Counted from the first letter of the stretch, positions 16,893-27,712 are shown. The stretch is 64,000 bases of DNA from Pseudomonas saliphila (GCF_008638345.1 NZ_VTVA01000013.1:62001-126000); one strand, 5' to 3'. The notes: generated by a model not told the origin, from the letters alone. Made by a program: numbers and translations.

Positions 16893-18573
16893 ACCGGTAA
16901 GCCGGGATCTCCCGAATTCGGCTCGACTTTGGCTGGCCCGTCAGCAATCGACAGTCAGACCGTTTCTCATCGGGGTGGTGATTGCCGGACTGGTTAATGC
17001 GCTGGCGTTTATCTGCCTGGCCGGATTACTTGCCACGGTCATACAGCGCACCCTGATTGATGGGCAGGCGTTGAGCGCGCAGAGCGGGCCCGCAATCGGG
17101 TTGATAGTGGCGGTAGCGGTGCGCGCGATCAGCCAGGCGGCGCAGGAGCGGTTTGGCCAGCTTGCCAGTGCCAGGGTGCGTCAGCGGGTGCGCAGCGAAC
17201 TGCTCGACGAATGGGCAGTGCAGGGGCCGGTGCAACTGGCCGGTCGCGCCAGTGCCACCCTGGCCAATCACTGGGTCGAGCAGGTCGAAGCGCTGGACGG
17301 GTACTTCGCCCGGTATCTGCCCCAGCAATGGCTGGCACTGCTCGTTCCCCTGACCATTCTCGCAGTGGTGTTCTGGCTGGACTGGCTCGCCGCGCTGTTT
17401 CTGCTGATAGCCGCGCCCTTGATTCCATTGTTCATGGCGCTGATCGGTATGAGTGCCGAGCGCTTGAGCCAGCAACATGTACACGAAGCAGGCCGCCTGG
17501 CGGGACATTTTCTCGATCGCGTGCGCAGCCTCACCAGTCTGCAGCTGTTCGGTCAGGTAGAGCAGGCGAGCGCCGGCGTCACCCATGCCGCCGAACGGTA
17601 TCGCGCCGTGACCATGCGCACCCTGCGCGTGGCCTTTCTGTCTTCTGCAGTGCTGGAATTCTTCGCTTCGGTGGCCATTGCAGTGGTCGCCATGTATATC
17701 GGGTTCGGTTTGCTCGGTTATATCGATTTCGGGCCTTCGCCGCAGCTGACGCTGTTCAGCGGTCTGTTCGTCCTGTTGCTGGCCCCTGAATTCTTCCAGC
17801 CGCTACGCAATCTGGCCCAGCACTACCACGACCGTGCCGCCGCACTGGGCGCTGCCGACGCGCTGGTCGGACTGTCGCCAGCCGTCGACAGCGAGCAGAC
17901 CTACAGACGTGTCGTCAGTATGAGCCCACGCACAGACCATGTGACTGTTGACCGGGTGAAGGTGGGTTATTCAGGCCGGAGCGCCGTGCTGGAAGACGTC
18001 AGTTTCAGCATCAGCCGCGGCGATGTGGTCGCGCTTGTCGGGCCATCCGGATCAGGCAAATCGACGCTGCTCAGTTGTCTGGCCGGGTTCATCCAGCCCC
18101 AGGCAGGTCATATCACGCTCTTCGGTCAGGCTCCCGGCGCTGAACCGGTCGCCTGGCTCGGCCAGCGGCCCTTCCTGATCAAGGGAAGCTGGGCCGACAA
18201 CCTGCGACTGATCGCGCCGGATGCGGACATAGCCGCCATGCTTACAGCCGTGGAAGCAGTCGGATTGAAGGATGTGGTTGCAGCACAACCCCATGGCCTC
18301 GCCACCCCGCTGGGCGAAGGCGGCCGCGGCTTGTCCGGCGGGCAGGCCCAGCGCCTGGCCCTGGCGCGGGTATGGTTGATTGATGCTGAGCTGGTGCTAC
18401 TGGATGAGCCGACCGCAAGCCTGGACCCGAACAGCGAAGCCGAAGTAATCGAAGCGCTTTTGGCGCTTGCCCGCAGCGGCAGGACCATCCTGATCGCCAC
18501 CCACCATCCGGCCATTGTCGCTATCGCCAACCGGACGCTCAGACTGCACGCCGGGAGACTGGTCGATGAATGA
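16873..18573 (+). CDS. cydD: ABC transporter for cytochrome bd assembly, CydD subunit
   Basis: The 566-residue half-transporter has six N-terminal membrane segments (to about 310) and a nucleotide-binding domain with Walker A GPSGSGKSTLL near 385, signature LSGGQAQRLALARV near 480 and Walker B LVLLDEPTASLD near 505. CydDC exports reduced thiols (cysteine, glutathione) to the periplasm and is needed for bd oxidase assembly. The start is taken as TTG at 16873 because no ATG occurs near the beginning of the conserved region; it overlaps cioB by 20 bp. CydC follows with an 8-bp overlap. Confidence 0.88.
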   Translation: MEKAITEPVSRDLPNSARLWLARQQSTVRPFLIGVVIAGLVNALAFICLAGLLATVIQRTLIDGQALSAQSGPAIGLIVAVAVRAISQAAQERFGQLASARVRQRVRSELLDEWAVQGPVQLAGRASATLANHWVEQVEALDGYFARYLPQQWLALLVPLTILAVVFWLDWLAALFLLIAAPLIPLFMALIGMSAERLSQQHVHEAGRLAGHFLDRVRSLTSLQLFGQVEQASAGVTHAAERYRAVTMRTLRVAFLSSAVLEFFASVAIAVVAMYIGFGLLGYIDFGPSPQLTLFSGLFVLLLAPEFFQPLRNLAQHYHDRAAALGAADALVGLSPAVDSEQTYRRVVSMSPRTDHVTVDRVKVGYSGRSAVLEDVSFSISRGDVVALVGPSGSGKSTLLSCLAGFIQPQAGHITLFGQAPGAEPVAWLGQRPFLIKGSWADNLRLIAPDADIAAMLTAVEAVGLKDVVAAQPHGLATPLGEGGRGLSGGQAQRLALARVWLIDAELVLLDEPTASLDPNSEAEVIEALLALARSGRTILIATHHPAIVAIANRTLRLHAGRLVDE

Positions 18574-20251
18574 GTTGCGACCGTGGCTCGCGCTGATACT
18601 GACCAAGCGCGCCCGGTTAATGATCGGTGCACTTCTGATCGCGGCAACCTTCTTCAGCGCCATAGGGCTGCTGGCGCTGTCGGGCTGGTTCATTACCGCA
18701 ACCGGCGTCACCGCCATGCTCTGGGCCGCAGGCCAGCGTGTGGCGTTCGACGTCTACATCCCGGGTGGCGGCATTCGCTTTTTCGCCCTGACGCGCACCG
18801 TTGCGCGCTATCTGGAACGTATCTACAACCACAACACCGTGCTCGGTCTGCTCGCCGACCTGCGCGGCACGCATTTTTCCGCGTTGGCGCGCCTCGACGG
18901 CGCCACCCTGAGCCGACTGCGCGCCGCCCAGTGGCTCAATCGTCTGACAGCGGATATCGATACGCTGGACACGCTCTATCTCAGGCTGCTCGCACCACCC
19001 GCCGTCGCCTTGTTCGGTGTCCTACTGGTCTGCGGCGTCATTGCACTGTTTCATCTCGCCCTAGGCGTACTGCTGGGTATCGCACTGCTAATACTCCTCA
19101 TTGCATTGACTTTCGGCATGGCCGCCTGGGCGATACACCTGAGCGCGGCACGCGTCCAGCAGCTCGACCAATTGCGCACGTTGAGCATCGAACAAATGCA
19201 GGGCCTCGCCGAACTCACCGCCGCCGGCACCCTTGCTCGCCATCAAGCGCAACTGCTGCAAGCCAGCCGCAGCATGCTCGACGATCAACTAACACTTCAG
19301 CTGCGAGTTGCCCTGGGGCAGGCCTTGGCCAACGCAGGCGTACTGATCTGCATGCTCATCGGCTTTTTCGGCGCACTCGGGGCCGCCGAGCAAGGAATAC
19401 TCGCCGGCCCCGTCGCCGTGTTGATAACCCTGGCGTTGCTCGCCCTAGGCGAAGGCCTGGCACCGCTGCCCGGCGCCTTCGCCCAGTACGGCGCCACACG
19501 CGCCGCGGCGGCACGGCTGAATCATCAGGTAGCGCTAACCAGCCAACTGCCTGAACCGACTGCGCCGCATCCAGTACCTAGCGACCTCACACTGAACTGG
19601 GATGCCGTCGAGGTAGCGCACGCCGGGATTTCCAATCTTGACCTGACCGTGCCGGCGGGGACTTCACTGGCCATCATCGGACCCTCCGGATGCGGAAAAT
19701 CCACGCTTGCGCAACTCGCCGTCCGGCTAATCGATCCCGAAGCGGGCAAGGTGCGTATCGGCGAAACCGCCCTGAATCAAATAACCCTGCAGGATTGGCG
19801 CGCTCAGGTTGGCTACTTGACCCAGCAGACCGAACTGCTGCACGACAGCATCGCTTCCAACCTGTTATTGGCCGCCCCAGATGCAACCGACGCCCAACTC
19901 TGGCGTGTACTGGAAATGGTAGAGCTGGCCGACACGGTCGAACGGTTACCCGCTCGGCTGGATACCTGGGTCGGCGAATCCGGTCAGCAACTCTCAGGAG
20001 GGGAAGGCCGCCGGCTAGCACTGGCAAGAGTGCTGCTGAAAGATAGCCCGGTCGTGATACTCGACGAGCCATTCAACGGTCTGGATAAGGCAACAGCAGA
20101 GCGCGTTCGCAGGAATATCGAACCATGGCTGACCGGTCGCAGCGTATTGCTGCTAGGGCATGCACGCGAATTATTACCGAAAGCAGACAGGACGCTATCC
20201 TGGTCAGAGCTTTTGGACAGCAAGCCCAAAGCAACACAAGAGCCATGCTAG
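18566..20251 (+). CDS. cydC: ABC transporter for cytochrome bd assembly, CydC subunit
   Basis: The 561-residue partner of CydD begins MNELRPWLALILTKRARLM with six membrane segments, including the LSGWFITATGVTAM segment near residue 35 and RYLERIYNHNTVL near 85 typical of CydC. The ATP-binding domain has GPSGCGKSTLAQL near 372, LSGGEGRRLALARVLL near 470 and VVILDEPFNGLD near 490. The ATG at 18566 lies inside the last codons of cydD; a frame extending further upstream is an artefact of cydD. The final dozen codons are encoded by the first unit of a tandem repeat that continues downstream, so the C-terminal tail may have been altered by the insertion of that repeat. Confidence 0.9.
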   Translation: MNELRPWLALILTKRARLMIGALLIAATFFSAIGLLALSGWFITATGVTAMLWAAGQRVAFDVYIPGGGIRFFALTRTVARYLERIYNHNTVLGLLADLRGTHFSALARLDGATLSRLRAAQWLNRLTADIDTLDTLYLRLLAPPAVALFGVLLVCGVIALFHLALGVLLGIALLILLIALTFGMAAWAIHLSAARVQQLDQLRTLSIEQMQGLAELTAAGTLARHQAQLLQASRSMLDDQLTLQLRVALGQALANAGVLICMLIGFFGALGAAEQGILAGPVAVLITLALLALGEGLAPLPGAFAQYGATRAAAARLNHQVALTSQLPEPTAPHPVPSDLTLNWDAVEVAHAGISNLDLTVPAGTSLAIIGPSGCGKSTLAQLAVRLIDPEAGKVRIGETALNQITLQDWRAQVGYLTQQTELLHDSIASNLLLAAPDATDAQLWRVLEMVELADTVERLPARLDTWVGESGQQLSGGEGRRLALARVLLKDSPVVILDEPFNGLDKATAERVRRNIEPWLTGRSVLLLGHARELLPKADRTLSWSELLDSKPKATQEPC

Positions 20252-20259
20252 CCAGCGGA

Positions 20260-20347
20260 CTGAGCCGCTGGCGCAAGTGTCGAAAACAGGGACGTTTTCG
20301 TCAAGCCTCCAGGGATGGATTCACGGCGTCTTGCGCTGGCGGCTCAG
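20260..20347 (+). repeat. Structured dispersed repeat, copy 1
   Basis: An 88-bp element bounded by an 18-bp imperfect inverted repeat (CTGAGCCGCTGGCGCAAG and CTTGCGCTGGCGGCTCAG). Inside lies a hairpin CGAAAAC/GTTTTCG around AGGGAC, followed by a conserved single-stranded arm containing TCAAGCCTCC and GGATTCACGGCGT. The layout, outer stem plus inner stem, is that of a REP/BIME-like or RNA-forming element. Copies 2 and 3 lie at 20457 and 48965. Confidence 0.85.
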
Positions 20348-20456
20348 CGCGCAGGCTCCCGCACAAAACTCGAAGATGCCGAACACTAAGCCATGCCCCG
20401 ACCGGGTTAAGGGACAGCAAATCCAAAACAACACAAAAGCCCGACTGGCCAGCGGA

Positions 20457-20544
20457 CTGAGCCGCTGGCGCAAGTGTCGAAAACAGGGATGTTTTCGTCA
20501 AGCCTCCAAGGATGGATTCACGGCGTCTTGCGCCAGTGACTCAG
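20457..20544 (+). repeat. Structured dispersed repeat, copy 2
   Basis: Same 88-bp length and order as copy 1, with only a few substitutions in the core (for example GGGATG for GGGACG between the inner arms). The right arm reads CTTGCGCCAGTGACTCAG, which pairs with CTGAGCCGCTGGCGCAAG at 16 of 18 positions. Confidence 0.85.
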
Positions 20545-20585
20545 TTCGCAGGCCTATCCACAGAATGATCCAGCAGCTCGAACAC

Positions 20586-23500
20586 CTACCACGTATCTAC
20601 AAAAGCCCGAGTCCCACGCTGCCGCGACTCGGGCGGCGCCGAACTCAGCCCGCGCAGCAACCAATCGCGCGTCTCCAGGGGATCAATCACCGCATCGATC
20701 TCAAGATAGCTGGCCATACTGATGCCCTTGCCGCGGGTATAGAGCTCGCCAACCAGCTTATCGAACAACGCCTGACGCTCCCCTTCATCCTCCACCGCCG
20801 CCAGCTCCTTGGCATACCCCAGCCGCACCGCCCCTTCCAACCCCATCGCGCCGAACTCGCTGCTCGGCCAGCCAATGGTGAACATCGGCGCATCAAAGCT
20901 GCCGGCGGCCATCGCCTGAGCACCCAACCCGTAACCCTTGCGCAGCACGATGGTAAAGAAGGGCACCGTGAGACTGGCCGCCGTCACAAACATGCGCGAC
21001 ACATGCCGCACCGTGGCCTGCTGCTCAGACTCTGGCCCGACCATGAAACCGGGCGTATCGCACAAGGACACCAGCGGCAGGCCATGCGCCTGACACAGCT
21101 GCATGAAGCGCGCAGCCTTGTCACCCGCGATCGCATCGATGGCGCCGCCCAGATGCATCGGATTATTCGCCATCAAGCCAAAGGCCTTGCCGTCTATACG
21201 GATCAGCGCAGTGATCAGCCCGTGGGCAAACTGACGACGCAGCTCCAGCACAGAACCGCTGTCGGCTAATGTCTCGATTACCTCGCGGATATCGTAGGCA
21301 CGCAGGCGGTTTTCCGGAATCAGATGCCGTAGCCGGCGTTGGTCGGCACATTCGCCGCTCGGCAAATCGCCCTGGAAATAGGATAGATATTGTTTGGCGA
21401 CCTGGGTTGCTTGCGCCTCATCCTTCACCAGCACATCAATCACCCCGTTGGGCCCCTGCACGCTGGTTGGCCCGACTTGCTCGGGAGTAAAACACCCGAG
21501 CCCGCCGCCCTCGATCATCGCCGGGCCAGCCATCCCGATGCTGGCATTTTCAGCGGCAATGATCGCATCGCAACAGCCCAGCAGTGCCGCATTTCCAGCG
21601 AAGCAGCGCCCTGACACCACGCCCACCAGCGGAACCTGTCCACTCAGCCGCGCCATGCGCATGAAGGTCGTGCAGTCCAGACCGGCCACTCCTACCTTGT
21701 CGATATCGCCAGGCCGTCCGCCACCACCCTCGGTGAAAAACACCAGGGGCAGACGCCACCGCTCAGCCAGCTCGAGCATGCGGTCGGTCTTCTTGTGATT
21801 CATCACACCCTGGGTGCCGGCGAACACCGTGTAGTCGTAACTCAGGGCCATGCAACGCGCTGTTTCGTTACCAAAGAGATCCGCGTTGACCGTACCGATA
21901 CCGGCAATCAGGCCGTCGGCGGGGCTCATCTTCAGCAATTCATCATGGCTACGACGGGTGCGTTGTGCCGCCAGTGCAAAGCCGCCGTACTCCATGAAGC
22001 TGCCCTCATCCAGCAGCTCCGCCAGATTCTCGCGGGCGGTGCGCTGGCCGGTCTTGCGCCGCTTGGCTACTGCGTCGGGCCGCTGCTGATCGGTGAGCTG
22101 CGCACGGCGTTGCAGCACCTCATCAAGATCTGCGCGGATGTACGCCAGATCGAGTTGTTCTTCAGTCTGCTGGGCATCGGATTGAATCTCGGCAGGCTCA
22201 ATAAATAGCAGCGGACTGGATTCAAAGAGGTTGTCGCCGGGCGCTGCCGCCAGCGCATGGACGATGCCGCTCTGGGTCGCCTTGACCTCGAATTCCATCT
22301 TCATGGCTTCAATGATCGCCACCTGCTGTCCGGCAGCAACAGCGTCGCCGGCCTTAACGTCCAGACTGACGAGAACGCCCTGTACCGGCGCATTTAGCGA
22401 AAGACATCCGTGCGGCACATTGGCGGGACGCCCGGCCAGAGCGTCCTGGTCGGGGCTGGGTTGCTCAAAATAAAGATGGGGATGCGCTGCGCTAGAGGAT
22501 TGGAGCAGCTCAGCGGCATGGGCTTCGATAAAACCGGTACTCACTCGATAGTCAGCCACCGCAGGATGACGCAACAGAGTCTGCAGGAACTGTTGATTGC
22601 TCGGCGCGCCTTCCAGATGAAACTCGCATAGCGCGCGATAGGCCCGGCGCAATACGGCTGGGAAGTTAGCATCGGCATGCACAATCAGCTTGGCTAGCAG
22701 CGAATCAAATCCGGGGTGGCTGGTGTAGCCAGTGTAACCGCACCCATCGACCCGCACACCGGGCCCGCTAGGCGGGTCGTAAGCCGTCAGCGTGCCGCCT
22801 GCAGGCCTGGCGCTGCCATCGCTCTGCATGGTCTCGAGATTGATGCGCAGCTGTATGGCATAACCGCGTGGTATAGGAACCTGTGCCTGTTCAACGCCCA
22901 GCTCTGACAGACTCGCGCCCGCAGCGAGTTGAATCTGCAGTTGGGCCAGATCAAGACCTGTCACCGCTTCAGTGACGGTGTGCTCGACCTGAATGCGCGG
23001 GTTGGCCTCCATGAAAATGAACTCGCCGGTGTCCTGGTCGAGCAGAAACTCCACCGTGCACAGGCCGCGATAGCCGACTCTTGCGGTGAGTTTCAGCGCA
23101 GCATCCAGCAGCCGCTGGCGCAGCGCAGGTTCCAGATTCGGCGCCGGCGCGATTTCCAGCAATTTCTGGTTACGGCGCTGCAATGTGCAGTCGCGCTCCC
23201 ATAGATGACTCACGGTTGAGCCGTCGCCAATGATCTGCACTTCGATGTGACGGGCATGCGGGATGAGCTGCTCGATGTACAGCTCGGCATTACCAAAGGC
23301 TGCCTTGGCTTCGGAGCTGCAACGGGCAAAGGCTGATTCCAGCTCGGCGGGATTAATAACGACGCGCATGCCCCGGCCACCCCCGCCAGCTAAGGCCTTG
23401 AGCATCACCGGCGTGTCAGTACCGAGCGCCGTCATAAACGCGCGGGCTTGATCCAGGCTGGTCGGTTCGTTGGTGCCCCGGGCCAGAGGAATGTCGAGTT

Positions 23501-23876
23501 CAGCGGCCAGCCGCCGCGCGCTGGCCTTGTCGCCAAACACATCCAGTACGCGGGCATCGGGGCCAATGAACATCAAACCGGCGGCTGTGCAGAGCCGCGC
23601 AAAGTCAGCGCTTTCGCTGAGGAAACCATAACCGGGATGAATGGCATCGCAGCCATGTTCCAGCGCGAGGGCTATCAGTTGCGCGCCGTCCAGATAAGCA
23701 GAAACGCCGCGCCCGCGCAGGGGGACGGCCGTATCGGCCTTGCGCACGTGGAGCGATCGGGAATCATCTTCTGAAAATACCGCAAGGCTGGTGATGTCGA
23801 GTTCGGCCGCGGCTCGGGCCAGACGCACAGCGATTTCACCACGATTGGCGATCAGCATGCTATTGAACAGCTTCAT
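20586..23876 (-). CDS. Fused biotin-dependent acyl-CoA carboxylase (BC-BCCP-CT)
   Basis: The 1096-residue protein fuses all parts of an acyl-CoA carboxylase. Biotin carboxylase occupies about 1-450, with LIANRGEIAVRLARAA at the start, the ATP-grasp glycine loop GGGGRG at 164-169 and EANPRIQVEHTVTE near 291. The biotin carrier domain (about 490-562) has the biotinylation motif EAMKM, Lys526. The carboxyltransferase domain covers about 600-1096 with GGGGRPGDIDKVG and CDTPGFMVGPESE. ATG at 23876 is chosen because GAGG is correctly spaced; the frame extends to a TTG at 23903. Such fusions carboxylate propionyl-, acetyl- or longer acyl-CoAs; the substrate is not evident. It is a single-gene unit downstream of ponA. 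Confidence 0.9.
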   Translation of the reverse strand: MKLFNSMLIANRGEIAVRLARAAAELDITSLAVFSEDDSRSLHVRKADTAVPLRGRGVSAYLDGAQLIALALEHGCDAIHPGYGFLSESADFARLCTAAGLMFIGPDARVLDVFGDKASARRLAAELDIPLARGTNEPTSLDQARAFMTALGTDTPVMLKALAGGGGRGMRVVINPAELESAFARCSSEAKAAFGNAELYIEQLIPHARHIEVQIIGDGSTVSHLWERDCTLQRRNQKLLEIAPAPNLEPALRQRLLDAALKLTARVGYRGLCTVEFLLDQDTGEFIFMEANPRIQVEHTVTEAVTGLDLAQLQIQLAAGASLSELGVEQAQVPIPRGYAIQLRINLETMQSDGSARPAGGTLTAYDPPSGPGVRVDGCGYTGYTSHPGFDSLLAKLIVHADANFPAVLRRAYRALCEFHLEGAPSNQQFLQTLLRHPAVADYRVSTGFIEAHAAELLQSSSAAHPHLYFEQPSPDQDALAGRPANVPHGCLSLNAPVQGVLVSLDVKAGDAVAAGQQVAIIEAMKMEFEVKATQSGIVHALAAAPGDNLFESSPLLFIEPAEIQSDAQQTEEQLDLAYIRADLDEVLQRRAQLTDQQRPDAVAKRRKTGQRTARENLAELLDEGSFMEYGGFALAAQRTRRSHDELLKMSPADGLIAGIGTVNADLFGNETARCMALSYDYTVFAGTQGVMNHKKTDRMLELAERWRLPLVFFTEGGGGRPGDIDKVGVAGLDCTTFMRMARLSGQVPLVGVVSGRCFAGNAALLGCCDAIIAAENASIGMAGPAMIEGGGLGCFTPEQVGPTSVQGPNGVIDVLVKDEAQATQVAKQYLSYFQGDLPSGECADQRRLRHLIPENRLRAYDIREVIETLADSGSVLELRRQFAHGLITALIRIDGKAFGLMANNPMHLGGAIDAIAGDKAARFMQLCQAHGLPLVSLCDTPGFMVGPESEQQATVRHVSRMFVTAASLTVPFFTIVLRKGYGLGAQAMAAGSFDAPMFTIGWPSSEFGAMGLEGAVRLGYAKELAAVEDEGERQALFDKLVGELYTRGKGISMASYLEIDAVIDPLETRDWLLRGLSSAPPESRQRGTRAFVDTW

Positions 23877-24061
23877 ATTCGTCCTCGGCGGGCGGCCAGG
23901 CAATGAACCGATCGAGGAGATCCCGAGGCGATTCAGGTGGTGACGCTTGGCGCGGACCCTTTGTTATTGTCAGGCAGATCGCAGCTTAGGGTGAGACACC
24001 CGCAAAAAACAGCGATCGTTTGCGCCTCGAATATGCCGACAGTGCTCCAGCTTATAGCGAA

Positions 24062-26461
24062 TTAGAACAGCTCAAGGGGGGTAACAGCCCCATCGTCGCG
24101 GTAGCCATTGGCGTCAATTTCGTCGTAGGAGGGCGGGGCGTCCTCTTCCTTGAAAATCTCAAGAATGCCGCTGGTGGTCCCAGGCCGCGCGCTGCGGCCG
24201 GTAGCCGGATCGACGCGCATGGTCAGCATGCCGTCGGGCATGGGTTGGCTGTTTTCTGGTTTACCGTCCAGGGCGCTGGCCATGAACTTCATCCATATCG
24301 GCAACGCAGTGGTGCCGCCATATTCATGCCGCCCAAGCGGGGCAGGTTGGTCGAAGCCAACCCACACGGTGGTGACCAGCTCGGCGTTGTATCCTGAAAA
24401 CCAGCCGTCCTTCTGGTCATTGGTGGTCCCTGTCTTGCCCGCGAGGTCGCTGCGTCCCAGTGCCTTGGCCCTGACCGCAGTCCCTCTGCTGATCACATCC
24501 TCGAGCATACTGGTGAGCTGGTAGGTGGTCCGTGAATCAACGACCTGTTCGGCCAACAGCACGTGTTTGCCTTCCTCCGGCATAGCCTCGCGGCGGAAAT
24601 CATCTATCGCCTCCAGACGCTGTGCGAGGCGCTCAGGCGTCATTGCAGGCTGAGCAAAGTAAATGGTTTCCTGGTTACGATCCTGAATATGTTCGATCAG
24701 GTAGGGCTTGACGGCATAGCCACCGTTCGCGATGACCGTGTAGCCCTGCGCAATCTGCATGGGCGTCAGCTCCGGGGTGCCGAGGGCGGCAGACAGGTTG
24801 CGCGGGAGTTCCTCGCGGGCAAAGCCGAAGCGCTCGATGTAACTCAAGGCATTGTCGACGCCCAGATCCTGCATCAGCCTCACAGACACCAGGTTGCGTG
24901 AGCGGTAGAGCGCTTCTCTCAGGCGGATCGGGCCAAGAAAATCGCCGCCCGAGTTGCGGGGCCGCCAATCGGTATCCATGTATTGATCTGCGAACACGAT
25001 AGGTGCGTCGTTGACCATGCTGGCAGGGGTGTAGCCATGATCGAGCGCGGCGCTATAGAGAAACGGTTTGAAGCTGGAACCGGGTTGGCGACGGGCCTGG
25101 GTAGCACGGTTGTATTTGCTCTGAGTGAAGGAGAACCCGCCGGTGACGGCCTTCAGGCTGCCGTCCTGTGGATCCAATGCGACCAGTGCACTTTGCGCAA
25201 CGGGAATCTGAGCCAGGCGGTACTGACCATCCGTCTCTATCGCGCGGACCCGGACGATATCGCCAGGCATCAGCACGTCGGCGGGCTGCTTGGGTACAGG
25301 CCCCATGCTGTTCGTGTTCAGGAAAGGTCGTGCCCAGCGCATCTGCTTCCAGGCGATCTGACCGCTGGTCCCATCGCGCAACTGAATCTGGACGTGATCA
25401 TCAGTCACCTCTGTGACGAGCGCCGGCTCCAGCCCGCCAATGCTCGCATGTTCGGCCAGCAGAGACGGCCACTGTGCCGAATCGACTTCAGCATGGCGCG
25501 CCTCTGGTCCCCGGTAGCCGTGGCGTCTGTCGTACTCCTCAAGGCCGTCGCGTAGCGACTGGTTGGCGAGCTCCTGGAGCTGGCTGTCGATGGTGGTGAT
25601 GACATGAAAACCGTCGGTGTACGCCTCATCGCCGTAACGCTGGATCATTTCAAGACGGGCCATCTCGGCGACGTAGGGGGCTTCCAATTGAGGATTGGCG
25701 CCGTGGTTCCGCGCGTTGTTAGGTGTCGCGATGGCTTCGTCGTAGGCGGCCTGGTCTATATAGCCAAGGCTCAGCATGCGCTGAAGGATCCAGTCCCTCC
25801 GGCCGATAGCGCGTTCCGGGTCGGCGACAGGGTTATAACGCGAGGGTGCCTTGGGTAGCCCGGCAATCATTGCCATGTCCGCCAGCGGGAGCTCGGCGAT
25901 GGGTTTTCCGTAATAGATATGCGCAGCCGCTTCGATGCCGTAGGCGCGATTGCCAAGGTAGATCTTGTTGACGTAGAGCTCGAAGATTTCTTCCTTGCTC
26001 AGGCTGCGTTCAATTTGCAGCGCCAGAAATATTTCATTGAGTTTTCGGGAGAAAACCCGCTCGCTGGACAGGAAGTAGTTCTTGGCCACCTGCATGGTGA
26101 TGGTGCTGCCGCCGGTCTGAATTTCTCCGGTGCGGGCAAGTTCTCCGGCAGCGCGTAGCAAGCCAGCAGGATCGACCCCGTGATGATTGAGGAAGTTATC
26201 GTCCTCGGCGGCCAGCATGGCCAGTATAAAGTTCTTCGGGATCTGGTCGAAAGTGATAGGGAATCGACGCATTTCGCCAAATTCAGCAATCAATTTGTGA
26301 TCTGTGCTATATATCCGCAACGGCGTTTGCAATTGTACGTCACGAAGTGTTTCAACATCCGGCAAAGCGGGGCTAAGATAAAGTGCCATGCCGGTCACGC
26401 CCAGGAGGGGGGCGCTCACCAAGGCAAGCAACGACCAGAAAACTATTTTTATAAAGCGCAT
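24062..26461 (-). CDS. ponA: Penicillin-binding protein 1A (bifunctional)
   Basis: The 799-residue protein makes peptidoglycan in the periplasm. A single membrane anchor spans about residues 7-30. The glycosyltransferase domain has AAEDDNFLNHHGVDPAGLLRA with catalytic Glu86, and GGSTITMQVAKNYFL. The transpeptidase domain has RQPGSSFKPFLY (active-site Ser of SxxK) and the GKTGTTNDQKDGWF motif near the C-terminus. The gene (mrcA/ponA) is divergent from pilM, as in other pseudomonads. A possible -10 TATAAT lies at 26536-26541 on the minus strand. Confidence 0.95.
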   Translation of the reverse strand: MRFIKIVFWSLLALVSAPLLGVTGMALYLSPALPDVETLRDVQLQTPLRIYSTDHKLIAEFGEMRRFPITFDQIPKNFILAMLAAEDDNFLNHHGVDPAGLLRAAGELARTGEIQTGGSTITMQVAKNYFLSSERVFSRKLNEIFLALQIERSLSKEEIFELYVNKIYLGNRAYGIEAAAHIYYGKPIAELPLADMAMIAGLPKAPSRYNPVADPERAIGRRDWILQRMLSLGYIDQAAYDEAIATPNNARNHGANPQLEAPYVAEMARLEMIQRYGDEAYTDGFHVITTIDSQLQELANQSLRDGLEEYDRRHGYRGPEARHAEVDSAQWPSLLAEHASIGGLEPALVTEVTDDHVQIQLRDGTSGQIAWKQMRWARPFLNTNSMGPVPKQPADVLMPGDIVRVRAIETDGQYRLAQIPVAQSALVALDPQDGSLKAVTGGFSFTQSKYNRATQARRQPGSSFKPFLYSAALDHGYTPASMVNDAPIVFADQYMDTDWRPRNSGGDFLGPIRLREALYRSRNLVSVRLMQDLGVDNALSYIERFGFAREELPRNLSAALGTPELTPMQIAQGYTVIANGGYAVKPYLIEHIQDRNQETIYFAQPAMTPERLAQRLEAIDDFRREAMPEEGKHVLLAEQVVDSRTTYQLTSMLEDVISRGTAVRAKALGRSDLAGKTGTTNDQKDGWFSGYNAELVTTVWVGFDQPAPLGRHEYGGTTALPIWMKFMASALDGKPENSQPMPDGMLTMRVDPATGRSARPGTTSGILEIFKEEDAPPSYDEIDANGYRDDGAVTPLELF

Positions 26462-27711
<1,250 letters not shown>

Positions 27712-27712
<1 letters not shown>

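Larger units (their letters stand above)
20215..20585. repeat. Tandem duplication of about 197 bp spanning the cydC 3' end
   Basis: The stretch from 20215 (GGACAGCAA...) reappears 197 bp later from 20412 with about 85-90% identity through the 88-bp structured core. The first unit overlaps the last codons of cydC; the second is non-coding and stops being similar soon after 20554. Nothing else, no gene and no clear terminator, was found between cydC and the carboxylase gene. Confidence 0.8.

Noticed and set aside
20160-21269. Plus-strand frame of 369 codons after cydC
   Set aside because: It is made of translated repeat units followed by antisense of the carboxylase gene; peptides such as KCRKQG-FRQAS arise from the repeat core and not from a real protein.
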